Source: Clostridium sp. (lineage in GTDB: Bacteria; Bacillota; Clostridia; Clostridiales; Clostridiaceae). Taken from it: 27,389 bases of DNA. Below the pieces are notes generated by a model that ran no database searches, was not told where the DNA came from, and saw only the letters and a list, made by a program, of their open reading frames with translations. The position numbers were made by a program, and so were the translations under genes. The DNA is taken from contig NZ_JAHAIF010000038.1 in the NCBI RefSeq assembly GCF_018372875.1, positions 1-27,389 on the forward strand, read 5' to 3'. Of the stretch, positions 1-8,167 are shown one piece after another; within the stretch, counting starts at the first letter, position 1; every line of letters starts with the position of its first letter.

Positions 1-50
1 ATGTGTTTAAGTACAAATAATATCTAAAGGTTATTCGTAAAATAGGAAAA

Positions 51-98
51 AAGGAGCTGTCGCTAACGGATTTTATTCCGCTAATGCGACAGCTCCTT
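51..98. terminator. Bidirectional intrinsic terminator
   Basis: The arms at 51-63 (AAGGAGCTGTCGC) and 86-98 are exact reverse complements (13 bp), with a second short inner stem CGGA/TCCG. The plus strand continues into ACTTTTTT. The minus strand continues into TTTTCCTATTTT. The hairpin can therefore end the minus-strand phosphoesterase transcript and also plus-strand transcription entering from the left. Nothing else is recognisable in the first 50 bases. Confidence 0.85.
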
Positions 99-142
99 AC
101 TTTTTTAGTGATATGATAGTAGAAAACATTCACTCCACTTTT

Positions 143-841
143 TTATTCAACGCCTTCTTCAAAACTTCTTACTAAAGCGGCAGGGAAGTTTAATATTTGC
201 ATATCTTTTACTATTCTTTTATATTCATAAGAAATGTGTCTTATTTTTCCTTTTATATTACCATCTTTATCGATGTCTAAAATACAATATGTTGAGTCAG
301 GTGATCCTATTTTGGGTTTTCCTACACTACCATCATTAACAAATAATTTGTTATTGTACTCTTTTATTGATGGGATGTGTGTATGGGCACAAACTAAAAC
401 ATCTTCTTCTAAAGAATTCATAACATTAATTGTGTTATCTGAATCCTCTAAAAGATATTCATTAATAGAATTGTTACTTCCGTGAACAAACTTAATTTTC
501 TTACCATTAAACTCTAGAGTAATATTTGTAGGAAGATTATCTAGATAATATCTATTTTCTGCTCTTAACTCTTGAACAGTCCAAGGAAGAGAGAAAGAGT
601 TAATTGCTGTATCTCTAATATAAGTGTATGCTCCATCTACTACAGAAGCGTCATAATTACCTTTTATACATATTATGTTTTTTCTTCTAATTATAGAAAC
701 TACTTCATTTGGATGGGGTCCATATCCAACCAAATCTCCAAGACATATAATAGTGTCTATTTTTTGATCATCTAAGTCCTCTAACACTCTCATTAGTGCA
801 TAAATGTTTCCGTGTATATCTGATATAATTCCTATTTTCAT
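143..841 (-). CDS. Calcineurin-like metallophosphoesterase, YfcE/MJ0936-like
   Basis: The 232-residue protein carries the whole dinuclear-metal phosphoesterase signature in order: D8 and H10 (SDIHGN), D36 (GDLVGYG), N62 (GNYD), H120 (VHGS), H153 and H155 (AHTHIP). This family hydrolyses phosphodiester or phosphomonoester bonds in a soluble two-metal site. The physiological substrate cannot be read from sequence, and relatives range from cyclic-nucleotide phosphodiesterases to protein phosphatases. The protein is full length for the small single-domain group, with no signal peptide or membrane segment. The start is ATG, preceded by GGAGGAATTTAA. It is monocistronic, faces away from the M24 peptidase gene and ends before the bidirectional terminator. 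The family is certain; the function is open. Confidence 0.9.
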   Translation of the reverse strand: MKIGIISDIHGNIYALMRVLEDLDDQKIDTIICLGDLVGYGPHPNEVVSIIRRKNIICIKGNYDASVVDGAYTYIRDTAINSFSLPWTVQELRAENRYYLDNLPTNITLEFNGKKIKFVHGSNNSINEYLLEDSDNTINVMNSLEEDVLVCAHTHIPSIKEYNNKLFVNDGSVGKPKIGSPDSTYCILDIDKDGNIKGKIRHISYEYKRIVKDMQILNFPAALVRSFEEGVE

Positions 842-874
842 TTAAATTCCTCCAATACACTTTATATATAAGTA

Positions 875-903
875 ATTATAGCATAAAGAAATAGATATTA
901 TAA
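875..903 (-). promoter_or_regulatory. Putative sigma-A promoter of the phosphoesterase gene
   Basis: Read on the minus strand, an extended -10 (TGC then TATAAT, hexamer at 875-880) lies 17 nt from a weak -35 TTATAA (898-903). The TGn extension compensates for the poor -35. The same 30 bp read on the plus strand offers TATAAT at 899-904 with TTATAG at 876-881, which could serve the M24 gene, so the two divergent promoters may occupy one face of DNA. Confidence 0.5.
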
Positions 904-956
904 TTAATGTGATGTAATATAAGAATAAAGTAATTAATATTTTAGGAGTGAAACAA

Positions 957-2036
957 ATGAAAGAAAATAGAGTAAATAAAGTACTAGAAAAAATGAAAGA
1001 TGAGGGGTTAAAACAAATCTTAGTTTCAGCACCTCCAGCAATATTTTATTTAACAGGGAAATGGTTTCATCCAGGGGAGAGAATGGTTACTCTTTTGTTA
1101 AAGGCAAATGGAGAACATAAGCTTATAGTTAATAAGTTATTCCCTGTAGAAGAGGAGTTAGGTGTAGACTTAGTTTGGTATGAGGATATAGATAAGCCAG
1201 TAGAAATATTAGCGTCATTCTTAGATAAAAGTGAAAAGATTGGTGTAGATAAGAATTGGCCAGCACATTTCCTAATTTCTTTAATGGATATGAATGCTGC
1301 AAGTGGATATGTAAATGCCTCTCCAATTATAGATAGATTAAGAATGATTAAAGATGAAGAAGAAAAAGAATTAATGTTCATATCTTCTGAAAAAAATGAT
1401 AGGGTAATTGAAAAGTTAATAAGTGAATTAGAAGAAGGGAAAACTGAAAAATATTATGCGGAACGTGTAAAAGAACTTTATGAAGAAGAAGGTGTATTTG
1501 AATTCTCTTTTTCACCTATAGTTGCATTTAGTCCTAATGGAGCAGATCCTCATCATGGAACAGATAATACTGTATTGAAAAAAGGTCAAAGTATAGTAAT
1601 TGATATTGGGGGAGTGTATAAATCTTATTGCTCAGATATGACTAGGACAGTATTCTTTGGGTGTGAACCAAGTGAAGAAGATAGAGAAGTTTATGAAGTG
1701 GTTAAAAACGCTAATTTAAATGCAATATCTATGGTTAAGGAGGGAGTAAGATTCTCTGATATAGATAAAGCTGCGAGGGATTATATAGAATCAAAAGGGT
1801 ATGGAAAGTACTTTACTCATAGAACTGGGCATAGTATAGGAATTGAAGATCATGATTTTGGTGATGTTAGCTCGGTCAATCATGAAGAAGTAAAAGAGGG
1901 AATGATTTTTTCTATAGAGCCAGGAATATATATCCCAGGAAGAATAGGCGTAAGAATAGAGGACTTAGTTATGGTTACTAAGGATGGCTGTAAGGTTTTA
2001 AACTCTGTAACAAAAGATTTATTAGTAGTAGAATAA
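957..2036 (+). CDS. M24-family Xaa-Pro aminopeptidase/dipeptidase
   Basis: Creatinase N-terminal domain (about 1-125) followed by a pita-bread M24 metallopeptidase domain (about 130-359). The five expected metal ligands are all present: D216 (VIDIGG), D227 (SDMTRT), H292 (HRTGHSIG), E321 (SIEPGIY) and E335 (VRIEDL). It should be an active two-metal enzyme cleaving Xaa-Pro peptide bonds in the cytoplasm. I chose ATG 957 (359 aa) because AGGAG at 944-948 is correctly spaced for it. The in-frame GTG at 948 overlaps that ribosome binding site. It appears monocistronic, ending in its own hairpin terminator. Whether it is an aminopeptidase (PepP-like) or dipeptidase (PepQ-like) cannot be told from the motifs. 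Confidence 0.9.
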   Translation: MKENRVNKVLEKMKDEGLKQILVSAPPAIFYLTGKWFHPGERMVTLLLKANGEHKLIVNKLFPVEEELGVDLVWYEDIDKPVEILASFLDKSEKIGVDKNWPAHFLISLMDMNAASGYVNASPIIDRLRMIKDEEEKELMFISSEKNDRVIEKLISELEEGKTEKYYAERVKELYEEEGVFEFSFSPIVAFSPNGADPHHGTDNTVLKKGQSIVIDIGGVYKSYCSDMTRTVFFGCEPSEEDREVYEVVKNANLNAISMVKEGVRFSDIDKAARDYIESKGYGKYFTHRTGHSIGIEDHDFGDVSSVNHEEVKEGMIFSIEPGIYIPGRIGVRIEDLVMVTKDGCKVLNSVTKDLLVVE

Positions 2037-2043
2037 TAAGTTT

Positions 2044-2075
2044 AAAAGAACTGTGTAAATACAGTTCTTTTATTT
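2044..2075 (+). terminator. Intrinsic terminator after the M24 peptidase gene
   Basis: A perfect 11-bp stem (AAAAGAACTGT, 2044-2054, with ACAGTTCTTTT, 2061-2071), a 6-nt loop and a T-rich tail ATTTT. It separates the peptidase from the promoter of the following GntR operon. Confidence 0.8.
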
Positions 2076-2090
2076 TGTGGAAAAAAATTC

Positions 2091-2119
2091 TTGACAACAA
2101 AATTTAGAAGTGCTATGGT
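2091..2119 (+). promoter_or_regulatory. Sigma-A promoter of the GntR-ABC operon
   Basis: Consensus -35 TTGACA (2091-2096), a 17-nt spacer, and -10 TATGGT (2114-2119) preceded by the extended-10 element TGC. The last two bases of the -10 fall inside the palindromic operator described next. Confidence 0.8.
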
Positions 2120-2139
2120 TAATTACATAAGTAACTAAC
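2118..2139 (+). promoter_or_regulatory. Palindromic operator, probably bound by the YtrA-like repressor
   Basis: Inverted repeat of GTTAATTAC (2118-2126) and GTAACTAAC (2131-2139) around the 4-nt spacer ATAA. Eight of nine positions per arm are complementary. It overlaps the -10 and the start-point region, the expected place for autorepression by the GntR-type regulator encoded 22 nt downstream. The structure is visible; binding is inferred from YtrA-family precedent. Confidence 0.65.
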
Positions 2140-2160
2140 AAATGAGGTAGGAGTGAAAAT

Positions 2161-2529
2161 ATGTTTGAGTTTAATGATGAGTCACCAATTTATATACAAA
2201 TAGCTAATACAATAGAAGATGGAATTCTAAATGGCATATACGAAGAAGAGGAACAAGTGCCTTCTACAACAGAAATATCTGTGACATATAAAATAAATCC
2301 AGCAACTGTAGGAAAGGGATATAACCTGTTAGTTGGGGAAAATATTATTTATAAAAAGAGAGGTGTAGGTATGTTTGTTTGTAGTGGAGCAAAAGAAAAG
2401 TTAAAGGAAAAAAGAAGAGCAACTTTTTTTGATAATTATGTATTTAAGTTAATAGAAGAAGGAAAAAGATTGGGGATAACAAGTGATGAGATAATAGAAA
2501 TGATAAAAGGGGGGCTAAGTAATGAGTAA
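2161..2529 (+). CDS. GntR-family transcriptional regulator, YtrA subfamily
   Basis: The 122-residue protein has an N-terminal winged helix (about 8-77, beginning SPIYIQIANTIEDGI and including PATVGKGYNLL and KKRGVGMFV). It has only a short helical C-terminal tail (about 80-122) and no large effector domain. That short architecture is characteristic of YtrA-type GntR regulators, which usually repress a co-transcribed ABC transporter operon. It is the first gene of a three-gene operon and its stop overlaps the ATPase start by 8 nt, so translation is likely coupled. ATG follows TAGGAG. In B. subtilis the YtrA operon responds to cell-wall antibiotics that interfere with lipid II. Extending that inducer to this operon is inference. 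Confidence 0.9.
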   Translation: MFEFNDESPIYIQIANTIEDGILNGIYEEEEQVPSTTEISVTYKINPATVGKGYNLLVGENIIYKKRGVGMFVCSGAKEKLKEKRRATFFDNYVFKLIEEGKRLGITSDEIIEMIKGGLSNE

Positions 2530-3394
2530 TATTAAAATATCTGGGTTAGTAAAGATATATGGATCAAATAAGGTTTTAGATAATATATCTTTAGAATTTG
2601 AGTCTGGAAAGATTTATGGGCTTTTAGGGAGAAATGGAGCTGGTAAAACAACTCTTTTAAATTGTATAACAAATAGAGTTTTTTTTAATTCCGGGGAAAT
2701 AATTGTAGACGGAGAAAGCGCTATAGAAAACGATGTGGCACTTTCTAAGATATATTTTATGACAGAAAGAGATTTATTACCTACTGAATATAAGGTTAAA
2801 GATATATTCAAGTGGACAAAAGATTTTTATAAAAACTTTGATATGGATTATGCAAAAAAGCTAAGTGAATTATTTGAACTAAATATAGATAAAAAGCTAA
2901 GAAGTTTATCTACAGGATATAATTCAATATGTAAGATTATTATATCTTTAGCATCTAATGCAGAGGTGCTTATATTTGATGAGCCAGTTTTAGGTTTGGA
3001 TGCAAATCATAGAGAATTATTTTACTCAGAATTATTAAAGGTTTATGAAAAAAATGAAAGTACTATAATCCTTTCAACTCATATAATTGAAGAAATATCT
3101 GATCTTATAGAGTATGTAGTTATTATTAAAGATGGAAAGGTACTAAAGTGTAATTCGGTAGAATCATTAATCTCTGAATGTTATGCGGTATCAGGAAAGA
3201 GTGATAAGGTTGATGAGTATGTAAAAGATAAAAAGATAGTATCAGAAGAGGTTCTTGGAGGATTTAAAAAAGTTACTATAGATGGCAAGAGAAGTAATGA
3301 AGATAGTATGAGAGTTAAGGAATTAGATTTAGAAATATCAAAAGTTGAGCTTCAAAAGCTATTTGTAAATTTAACAAGTAAGGGGGGAGTATAG
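2522..3394 (+). CDS. ABC transporter ATP-binding protein, YtrB-like
   Basis: A 290-residue nucleotide-binding subunit. Visible motifs are Walker A GRNGAGKTTL (about residues 37-46), a signature helix that reads LSTGYNS instead of LSGGQ, Walker B VLIFDEP with the D-loop LGLD, and the switch histidine in STHIIEE. The LSTGY variant is common in YtrB-like/ABC-2 exporters. The C-terminal 70 residues form a family-specific tail. It should energise the membrane protein encoded immediately downstream. It overlaps the regulator gene by 8 nt and abuts the next gene with no gap, so the three are one operon. The transported substrate is unknown; peptide antibiotics or an envelope component are possible by family precedent. 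Confidence 0.9.
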   Translation: MSNIKISGLVKIYGSNKVLDNISLEFESGKIYGLLGRNGAGKTTLLNCITNRVFFNSGEIIVDGESAIENDVALSKIYFMTERDLLPTEYKVKDIFKWTKDFYKNFDMDYAKKLSELFELNIDKKLRSLSTGYNSICKIIISLASNAEVLIFDEPVLGLDANHRELFYSELLKVYEKNESTIILSTHIIEEISDLIEYVVIIKDGKVLKCNSVESLISECYAVSGKSDKVDEYVKDKKIVSEEVLGGFKKVTIDGKRSNEDSMRVKELDLEISKVELQKLFVNLTSKGGV

Positions 3395-4138
3395 GTGGAT
3401 AAAGCAAAAAAGGTATGCAAGTATCAAATAGAAACATTTATTAAACCAACTATAATATATTATTTAATATTTATAGCAGTAATAGTTGTATTATCTATGT
3501 TAGCTGGAAGTAGTGAAGGAAATTTTAGGTCCTCAGGTTTAGAATTAAGTACGTGGATTTTTATTTTTGTAACAGCTTTAAATTCATTTAAAGGTCCTTT
3601 CTACTTTTCACAAGCTAATAATGTTTCTAGAAAAAGTTTTTATTTAGGAACACTTTTTTACTCTGTTATAGTTTCGTTGATAATTCCTGTGATAGATATT
3701 ATAATCAATAGGATCTATAATTTATTTGTAGGGTGTCCAATGAACTATGATATGATTTATGGGAAAGTTAGAGATATAGCTTTTTTTGAAGGTGTATTAT
3801 TTAAGGTTGATAATAGTATTACATCTCTTTTAGGAAATTACTTATTTTTAGTTGGAGTATTATTAGTTATATTTTCTATAGGGTTATTAATTACTACAGT
3901 ATTGTTTAGGTTAAACAAGATTGGTAAATATATTGCTGGAGGAATTATAGCAACCCTTGTAATGACATCAAGTTTTATTTCGGAAAGTTTTTGGATTAAT
4001 ATAGGAGGCTTACTTTCAAAGATATTTGGATATGAAAGTAGAAATGTTTATGTTGGAGTAACGACTCTTATTGTAATATCTTCTATATGTTTTGTGATTA
4101 ATTATATTTTACAAAGAAAAGCTGAAGCAACTAAATAA
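3395..4138 (+). CDS. ABC-2-like membrane permease subunit of the YtrA-type operon
   Basis: A 247-residue integral membrane protein with about six hydrophobic segments (near residues 20-36, 50-65, 85-105, 145-170, 180-197 and 222-240). I recognise no diagnostic family motif. The assignment as permease rests on topology and on gene order after a YtrB-like ATPase. It starts with GTG directly after the ATPase stop, with AGGGGGGAG as ribosome binding site inside the ATPase 3' end, so translation is coupled. Unlike the B. subtilis ytr operon, no second ATPase, second permease or lipoprotein gene follows, which suggests a minimal homodimeric transporter. Confidence 0.75.
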   Translation: MDKAKKVCKYQIETFIKPTIIYYLIFIAVIVVLSMLAGSSEGNFRSSGLELSTWIFIFVTALNSFKGPFYFSQANNVSRKSFYLGTLFYSVIVSLIIPVIDIIINRIYNLFVGCPMNYDMIYGKVRDIAFFEGVLFKVDNSITSLLGNYLFLVGVLLVIFSIGLLITTVLFRLNKIGKYIAGGIIATLVMTSSFISESFWINIGGLLSKIFGYESRNVYVGVTTLIVISSICFVINYILQRKAEATK

Positions 4139-4152
4139 AAATTCAATAACGT

Positions 4153-4219
4153 ACAAATATACAAATATATAAATATAACAATAAAAAAATATATGAATAT
4201 ATAAATATATAAATATATA
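4153..4219. repeat. AT-rich 8-bp tandem repeat tract
   Basis: Two exact ACAAATAT units (4153-4168) with a third variant ATAAATAT, a short A-rich interruption, then three exact AATATATA units (4196-4219). The tract contains no C or G over most of its length and lies just past the permease stop codon. It codes for nothing convincing. Slipped-strand length variation is plausible. Confidence 0.75.
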
Positions 4220-4255
4220 GGTGAAAGCAGAGTTGATGAGGTTAGAATAAATAGA

Positions 4256-4286
4256 AAAGCGAGTATTGTAAAATAATACTCGCTTT
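4256..4286 (-). terminator. Intrinsic terminator of the punA-nupC operon
   Basis: A perfect 12-bp stem (AAAGCGAGTATT, 4256-4267, with AATACTCGCTTT, 4275-4286) and a 7-nt loop, 4 bp past the nupC stop. Read on the minus strand it runs into TTCTATTTATTC, a moderately T-rich tail. It may also stop plus-strand read-through from the ABC operon. Confidence 0.75.
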
Positions 4287-4290
4287 GTTA

Positions 4291-5511
4291 TTAGAATAAT
4301 ATTCCTGCTATTGTAGCTGTTAAACAAGTTGCTAATGCACCACCAAGTAATGCTTTAAAACCTAATTTAGCAATTGTTCCTTTTTTGTTTGGTGCCATAG
4401 CTCCTATACCACCAATTTGAATTGCAACTGAACTAATGTTAGCAAATCCACAAAGTGCATAAGTCATAATTAAAATTGTTTTCTCTTGTAGTACTCCGCT
4501 TGCTGATAGAGCTGAAAGATCAGAGTAAGCAACGAATTCATTAATCATAACTTTTTGACCTAATAAGCTACCAGCTGCTGATAAATCTCCAGTTGGTACT
4601 CCCATTACAAATGCTAGTGGGGAGAAAAGTTTACCTAAAATCCAGTTTAAACTTAATTCAGGGAAACCAAATAATCCACCAACTAAACCAATTAAGTAAT
4701 TAAATAGAGCAATAAGTGCAACGAAAGCTAATAGCATTGCAGCAACATTAAGAGCTAACATTAAACCATCACTAGCACCATTTGCAGCAGCTTCAACCAC
4801 ATTTGAAGCAGTCTTTTCAACTTCAATATTAGTTATATCCTTTGTTTCAGGTTCTTCAGTTTCTGGAACTAGCATTTTTGCTAAAACAAGTCCAGCTGGT
4901 GCAGCCATTATACTAGCAGCTAGAAGGTGACCTGCATTAATTCCCATTGCTACATATCCAGCCATAACACCACCGGCAACGGTTGCCATACCACCAACCA
5001 TAATAGCCGTCATTTCTGATTTAGTCATAGAGCTTATGTAAGGTCTAACTAATAAAGGTGCTTCTGTTTGACCTAAAAATATATTACCAACAGCGCTAAG
5101 TGTTTCTGCTCCTGATGTACCAAGTAATTTACATATTCCCTTAGCTATAAATTTAACTATAGCTTGCATTATTCCTAAGTAATAAAGAATTCCCATTAAA
5201 GCTGAAAAGAATATAATTGTAGGCAATACATTTAAAGCAAATATTGAACCGAAAGTAGCTTGATCTGTAAGGTTACCAAATAAGAATGTAGTACCTTCAG
5301 CAGTAAAATCAAGAATTCTTGTTATAAATCCACTAGCAGCTTCAAATGCTTTTCTACCAAATGGAACTTTTAATATAATTAAAGCAAATATTATTTGTAG
5401 TCCTAATCCCGTAGCTACAAGTCTCCAATTAATCTTTTTCTTATTTTCTGAAAATAAATAAGCTATTCCTAAAATAACGATAACGCCTAAAATTCCAATA
5501 AATCTGTCCAA
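4291..5511 (-). CDS. nupC: Concentrative nucleoside transporter (NupC/CNT family)
   Basis: A 406-residue polytopic membrane protein with the CNT landmarks: an N-terminal helix block, GQTEAPLLVRPYI and MVGGMATVAGGVMAGY in the central transport core, and CGFANISSVAIQIGGIG near the C terminus. CNT proteins import nucleosides by ion symport; pyrimidine versus purine preference cannot be decided by eye. The start is TTG with AAAGGAG nine bases upstream, and no better ATG is in reach. It lies 49 nt downstream of the purine nucleoside phosphorylase gene on the same strand with no terminator between, so uptake and phosphorolysis are probably co-expressed. Length is normal for the family. Confidence 0.93.
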   Translation of the reverse strand: MDRFIGILGVIVILGIAYLFSENKKKINWRLVATGLGLQIIFALIILKVPFGRKAFEAASGFITRILDFTAEGTTFLFGNLTDQATFGSIFALNVLPTIIFFSALMGILYYLGIMQAIVKFIAKGICKLLGTSGAETLSAVGNIFLGQTEAPLLVRPYISSMTKSEMTAIMVGGMATVAGGVMAGYVAMGINAGHLLAASIMAAPAGLVLAKMLVPETEEPETKDITNIEVEKTASNVVEAAANGASDGLMLALNVAAMLLAFVALIALFNYLIGLVGGLFGFPELSLNWILGKLFSPLAFVMGVPTGDLSAAGSLLGQKVMINEFVAYSDLSALSASGVLQEKTILIMTYALCGFANISSVAIQIGGIGAMAPNKKGTIAKLGFKALLGGALATCLTATIAGILF

Positions 5512-5560
5512 TTTAATTTCTCCTTTGTTATGCTAAAATTTTATCATTTGTTTGTGTTTT

Positions 5561-6379
5561 TTATAATCTTTCGATTAAAGATGTCATAAGATTTATAAAA
5601 TTATTTTTTGCCATATTTGAAGTTTCTATAACTTCTTCATGATTTAAAGGTTGATCTAAAATTCCTGCAGCCATATTTGTTAAACAAGATATTCCTATAA
5701 CATTCATACCAGAATGTTTAGCAATTATAACTTCTGGAACTGTAGACATACCAACAGCATCAGCCCCCATAACTCTAACCATTCTTATTTCTGCAGGAGT
5801 TTCATATGTAGGACCACTCATCATTGCATATACTCCTTCTTTAATATCAAGACCTTGAGATGAGGCAACGTCTTTTACTAAAGATACTAGATTTTTATTA
5901 TAAGCTTCTGACATATCAGGGAACCTAACTCCAAATGAATCAAGATTTCTACCTATTAGTGGATTTGAACCAGAAAGATTTATATGATCAGTTATTATCA
6001 TAAGATCTCCTGGATTAAATGATGTATTTACGGCACCAGCTGCATTAGTAACAACTAATGTTTTAACGCCAAGAAGCTTCATAACTCTTACTGGAAAAGT
6101 GACATCAGCCATGCTATATCCTTCATAAAAGTGGAATCTTCCTTGCATGGCAACAACTATTTTTCCTTTAAGTTTACCAATAACTAGACGTCCTGCATGC
6201 CCTTCAACAGTTGAAACTGGGAAGTTTGGTAAGCTACTATAATCATAGTATTCAGCGTCTTCAATACTATCAGCCAATGAACCTAATCCAGAGCCAAGTA
6301 TTAGCCCTATTTCAGGGGTATATTTGCTCTTTTTTTGGATAAATTCTACGGCAGCTTTGATATTGTTTAATAAATCCAT
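5561..6379 (-). CDS. punA: Purine nucleoside phosphorylase, family 2 (trimeric)
   Basis: Cleaves purine nucleosides with phosphate to the free base and (deoxy)ribose-1-phosphate. Family-2 signatures are GSGLG near the N terminus (phosphate loop), GHAGRLV, MQGRFHFYEGY, VTNAAGAVN, MSGPTYETPAEIRM with the base-binding Glu, VGMSTVPE and ISCLTNMAAG. The protein is complete. I chose ATG 6379 (272 aa, MDLLNN) since AGGAG sits nine bases upstream. The in-frame GTG nine bases earlier is embedded in that site. It is the first gene of a two-gene salvage operon with the CNT transporter. purR lies about 1.8 kb away, fitting a purine theme, but I see no clear PurBox upstream. Confidence 0.93.
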   Translation of the reverse strand: MDLLNNIKAAVEFIQKKSKYTPEIGLILGSGLGSLADSIEDAEYYDYSSLPNFPVSTVEGHAGRLVIGKLKGKIVVAMQGRFHFYEGYSMADVTFPVRVMKLLGVKTLVVTNAAGAVNTSFNPGDLMIITDHINLSGSNPLIGRNLDSFGVRFPDMSEAYNKNLVSLVKDVASSQGLDIKEGVYAMMSGPTYETPAEIRMVRVMGADAVGMSTVPEVIIAKHSGMNVIGISCLTNMAAGILDQPLNHEEVIETSNMAKNNFINLMTSLIERL

Positions 6380-6533
6380 AAAAATCACTCCTACTTATAT
6401 TTTGTTATAAATTATTAATTTTATAAGTCTAATTTTAAATAACTACTATAGCTTATAAAAAAGATGAAGATTTTTCAATGATAAATAAAGGATTTTTATA
6501 TAAATTATGAGAGGAAAGTTTAGGGTATAACAA

Positions 6534-6573
6534 AAGACATTATCTAAAATAATAGTATTTTAGATAATGTCTT
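6534..6573 (-). terminator. Hairpin terminator between murC and punA
   Basis: A perfect 17-bp stem (arms 6534-6550 and 6557-6573, beginning AAGACATTATCTAAAAT) with a 6-nt loop, 13 nt past the murC stop. On the minus strand the tail is TTTGTTATA, weak as a T-tract. The better T-run (AATTTTTTTT) is on the plus strand. It most likely ends the murC message. The rest of 6389-6586 is AT-rich leader for punA, in which I find no convincing promoter. Confidence 0.65.
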
Positions 6574-6586
6574 AATTTTTTTTGCT

Positions 6587-7963
6587 CTATTTTCCTAGTA
6601 TTTTATCTCCAACAATAACTACATCTCCTGCACCTACTGTTAAGATAATGTCTCCACTTTTTGCTTTTGATTTTAAGATATTAGCAGCTTCTTCATGAGA
6701 ATGAACATTAGTACATTTAATTCCTCTAGCTCTTATTGCATCACCTAGTTCATCTGATGAGACTAGACCTGTATCTGCTTCTCTTGCAGCATATATGTCC
6801 ATTAGAATAAGCTCATCACAATTATCGAAAGCTGTTGTAAATTCATCAAATAAAGTTTTTGTTCTAGTATATGTGTGGGGTTGGAATACACAATAAACTT
6901 TATTATGATCAACTTTTTGAGCTGTATTTAATGTGGCTTTTATTTCAACTGGATGATGTGCATAGTCATCTATAATCGTTATGCCATTAACTTCGCCTTT
7001 ATATTCGAATCTTTTATGAGCACCCTTGCATTTTTTTAGGCCAGATATTATTTTATCACTTGGAATGTTAAATATTAAACCTGTAGATATAGCTGAAAGG
7101 GCATTTAATACATTGTGTTTTCCTGGATTTGATAAGGAAACTTTGAATAGTTCTTTATCTTTTTCGTAAACAGTAAATGTTGCACAACCTTTATTGTCAT
7201 AAGAAATGTTTTTAGCAACGATATCTTCATTATCGAATCCATAGCTTATAGTATTACAGTCTGCTTTGTCTAATATAGCTTTTACCCTTTCGTCTCCCCC
7301 ATATCCTATTAAGTAGCCATCTTTAGGTATTAGATGAGAGAATTTTTCAAATGTTTCTGCTATATGATTTATATCTTTGTAGTAATCTAAGTGGTCTGCA
7401 TCTATATTAAGAATTATTCCTACGTATGGGAAGAATCTTAAAAATGAAGCTTTATATTCACATGCTTCAGTAATAAAATACTCACTTTGACCAATTCTAT
7501 AATTACCATTAATTACATCTAATTCTCCACCTACTAATATTGTAGGGTCTAGATCTCCTTCAAGGGTTATATGTGAAATCATAGAGGTACATGTGGTTTT
7601 ACCATGAGTACCAGCAACTGCTACATTATATTTATGACCTTTCATTATTAATCCTAAAAATTCTGCCCTATCCATTAATATTAAGTTTTGCTTTTTAGCC
7701 TCTATAATTTCAGGATTACTGTCGGGAATTGCTGCTGTATATACGACTAAGTCAACATCAACTAAGTTTTTACTATCATGACCTATGTATATTTGTGCAC
7801 CTTTTTTTCTAAGTTTATCAAGAATTGCAGACTCCTTAGAATCAGAACCTGAAACCTTATATCCGTTATTTAATAAAACAGCGGCTAACCCGCTCATACT
7901 GATTCCACCAATTCCAATGAAGTGGATTTTCATATGTTTATCTTTTATAAAATCAAATGACAA
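6587..7963 (-). CDS. murC: UDP-N-acetylmuramate--L-alanine ligase
   Basis: The first Mur ligase of peptidoglycan precursor synthesis, adding L-Ala to UDP-MurNAc with ATP in the cytoplasm. The three-domain layout is clear: UDP-binding Rossmann domain ([13 protein letters not shown], about 15-27), central ATPase domain with P-loop GTHGKTT (118-124) and the [10 protein letters not shown] metal/ATP motif, and a C-terminal domain after DDYAHHP. Its 458 residues are normal length. It begins with TTG after AGGGGATGATAAC. The internal ATG ten codons later has no ribosome binding site and would crowd the Rossmann motif, so TTG is preferred. It is separated from divergent purR by about 200 bp and appears monocistronic. 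Confidence 0.95.
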   Translation of the reverse strand: MSFDFIKDKHMKIHFIGIGGISMSGLAAVLLNNGYKVSGSDSKESAILDKLRKKGAQIYIGHDSKNLVDVDLVVYTAAIPDSNPEIIEAKKQNLILMDRAEFLGLIMKGHKYNVAVAGTHGKTTCTSMISHITLEGDLDPTILVGGELDVINGNYRIGQSEYFITEACEYKASFLRFFPYVGIILNIDADHLDYYKDINHIAETFEKFSHLIPKDGYLIGYGGDERVKAILDKADCNTISYGFDNEDIVAKNISYDNKGCATFTVYEKDKELFKVSLSNPGKHNVLNALSAISTGLIFNIPSDKIISGLKKCKGAHKRFEYKGEVNGITIIDDYAHHPVEIKATLNTAQKVDHNKVYCVFQPHTYTRTKTLFDEFTTAFDNCDELILMDIYAAREADTGLVSSDELGDAIRARGIKCTNVHSHEEAANILKSKAKSGDIILTVGAGDVVIVGDKILGK

Positions 7964-8073
7964 GTTATCATCCCCTTTTTCTTAGTACATTTATAATTAT
8001 ATACAAATTTTATAAAATGAACACACATTAGGGTAAAAAAATACCATTCTACAAAATTAGTGTTTAAAAGCTA

Positions 8074-8102
8074 TTGATATTGGTAAAGATATGGAATAGA
8101 AT
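8074..8102 (+). promoter_or_regulatory. Putative sigma-A promoter of purR
   Basis: TTGATA (8074-8079), a 17-nt spacer, TAGAAT (8097-8102). Each hexamer is one base from consensus. The predicted start near 8109 leaves a leader of about 60 nt before the purR GTG. Confidence 0.65.
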
Positions 8103-8167
8103 ATGAATATTAGGAGTTGTTTATAATTGGATAATTCGTGTAATTATGAAAAATGTAGGTGATGTAA

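Noticed and set aside
948..956. GTG 948 as start of the M24 peptidase
   Set aside because: It falls at the end of the AGGAG ribosome binding site that serves ATG 957.
4109..4327. Minus-strand ORF of 72 codons rich in Tyr, Ile and Phe
   Set aside because: It is the translation of the AT microsatellite and terminator, overlaps two gene ends and has no ribosome binding site.
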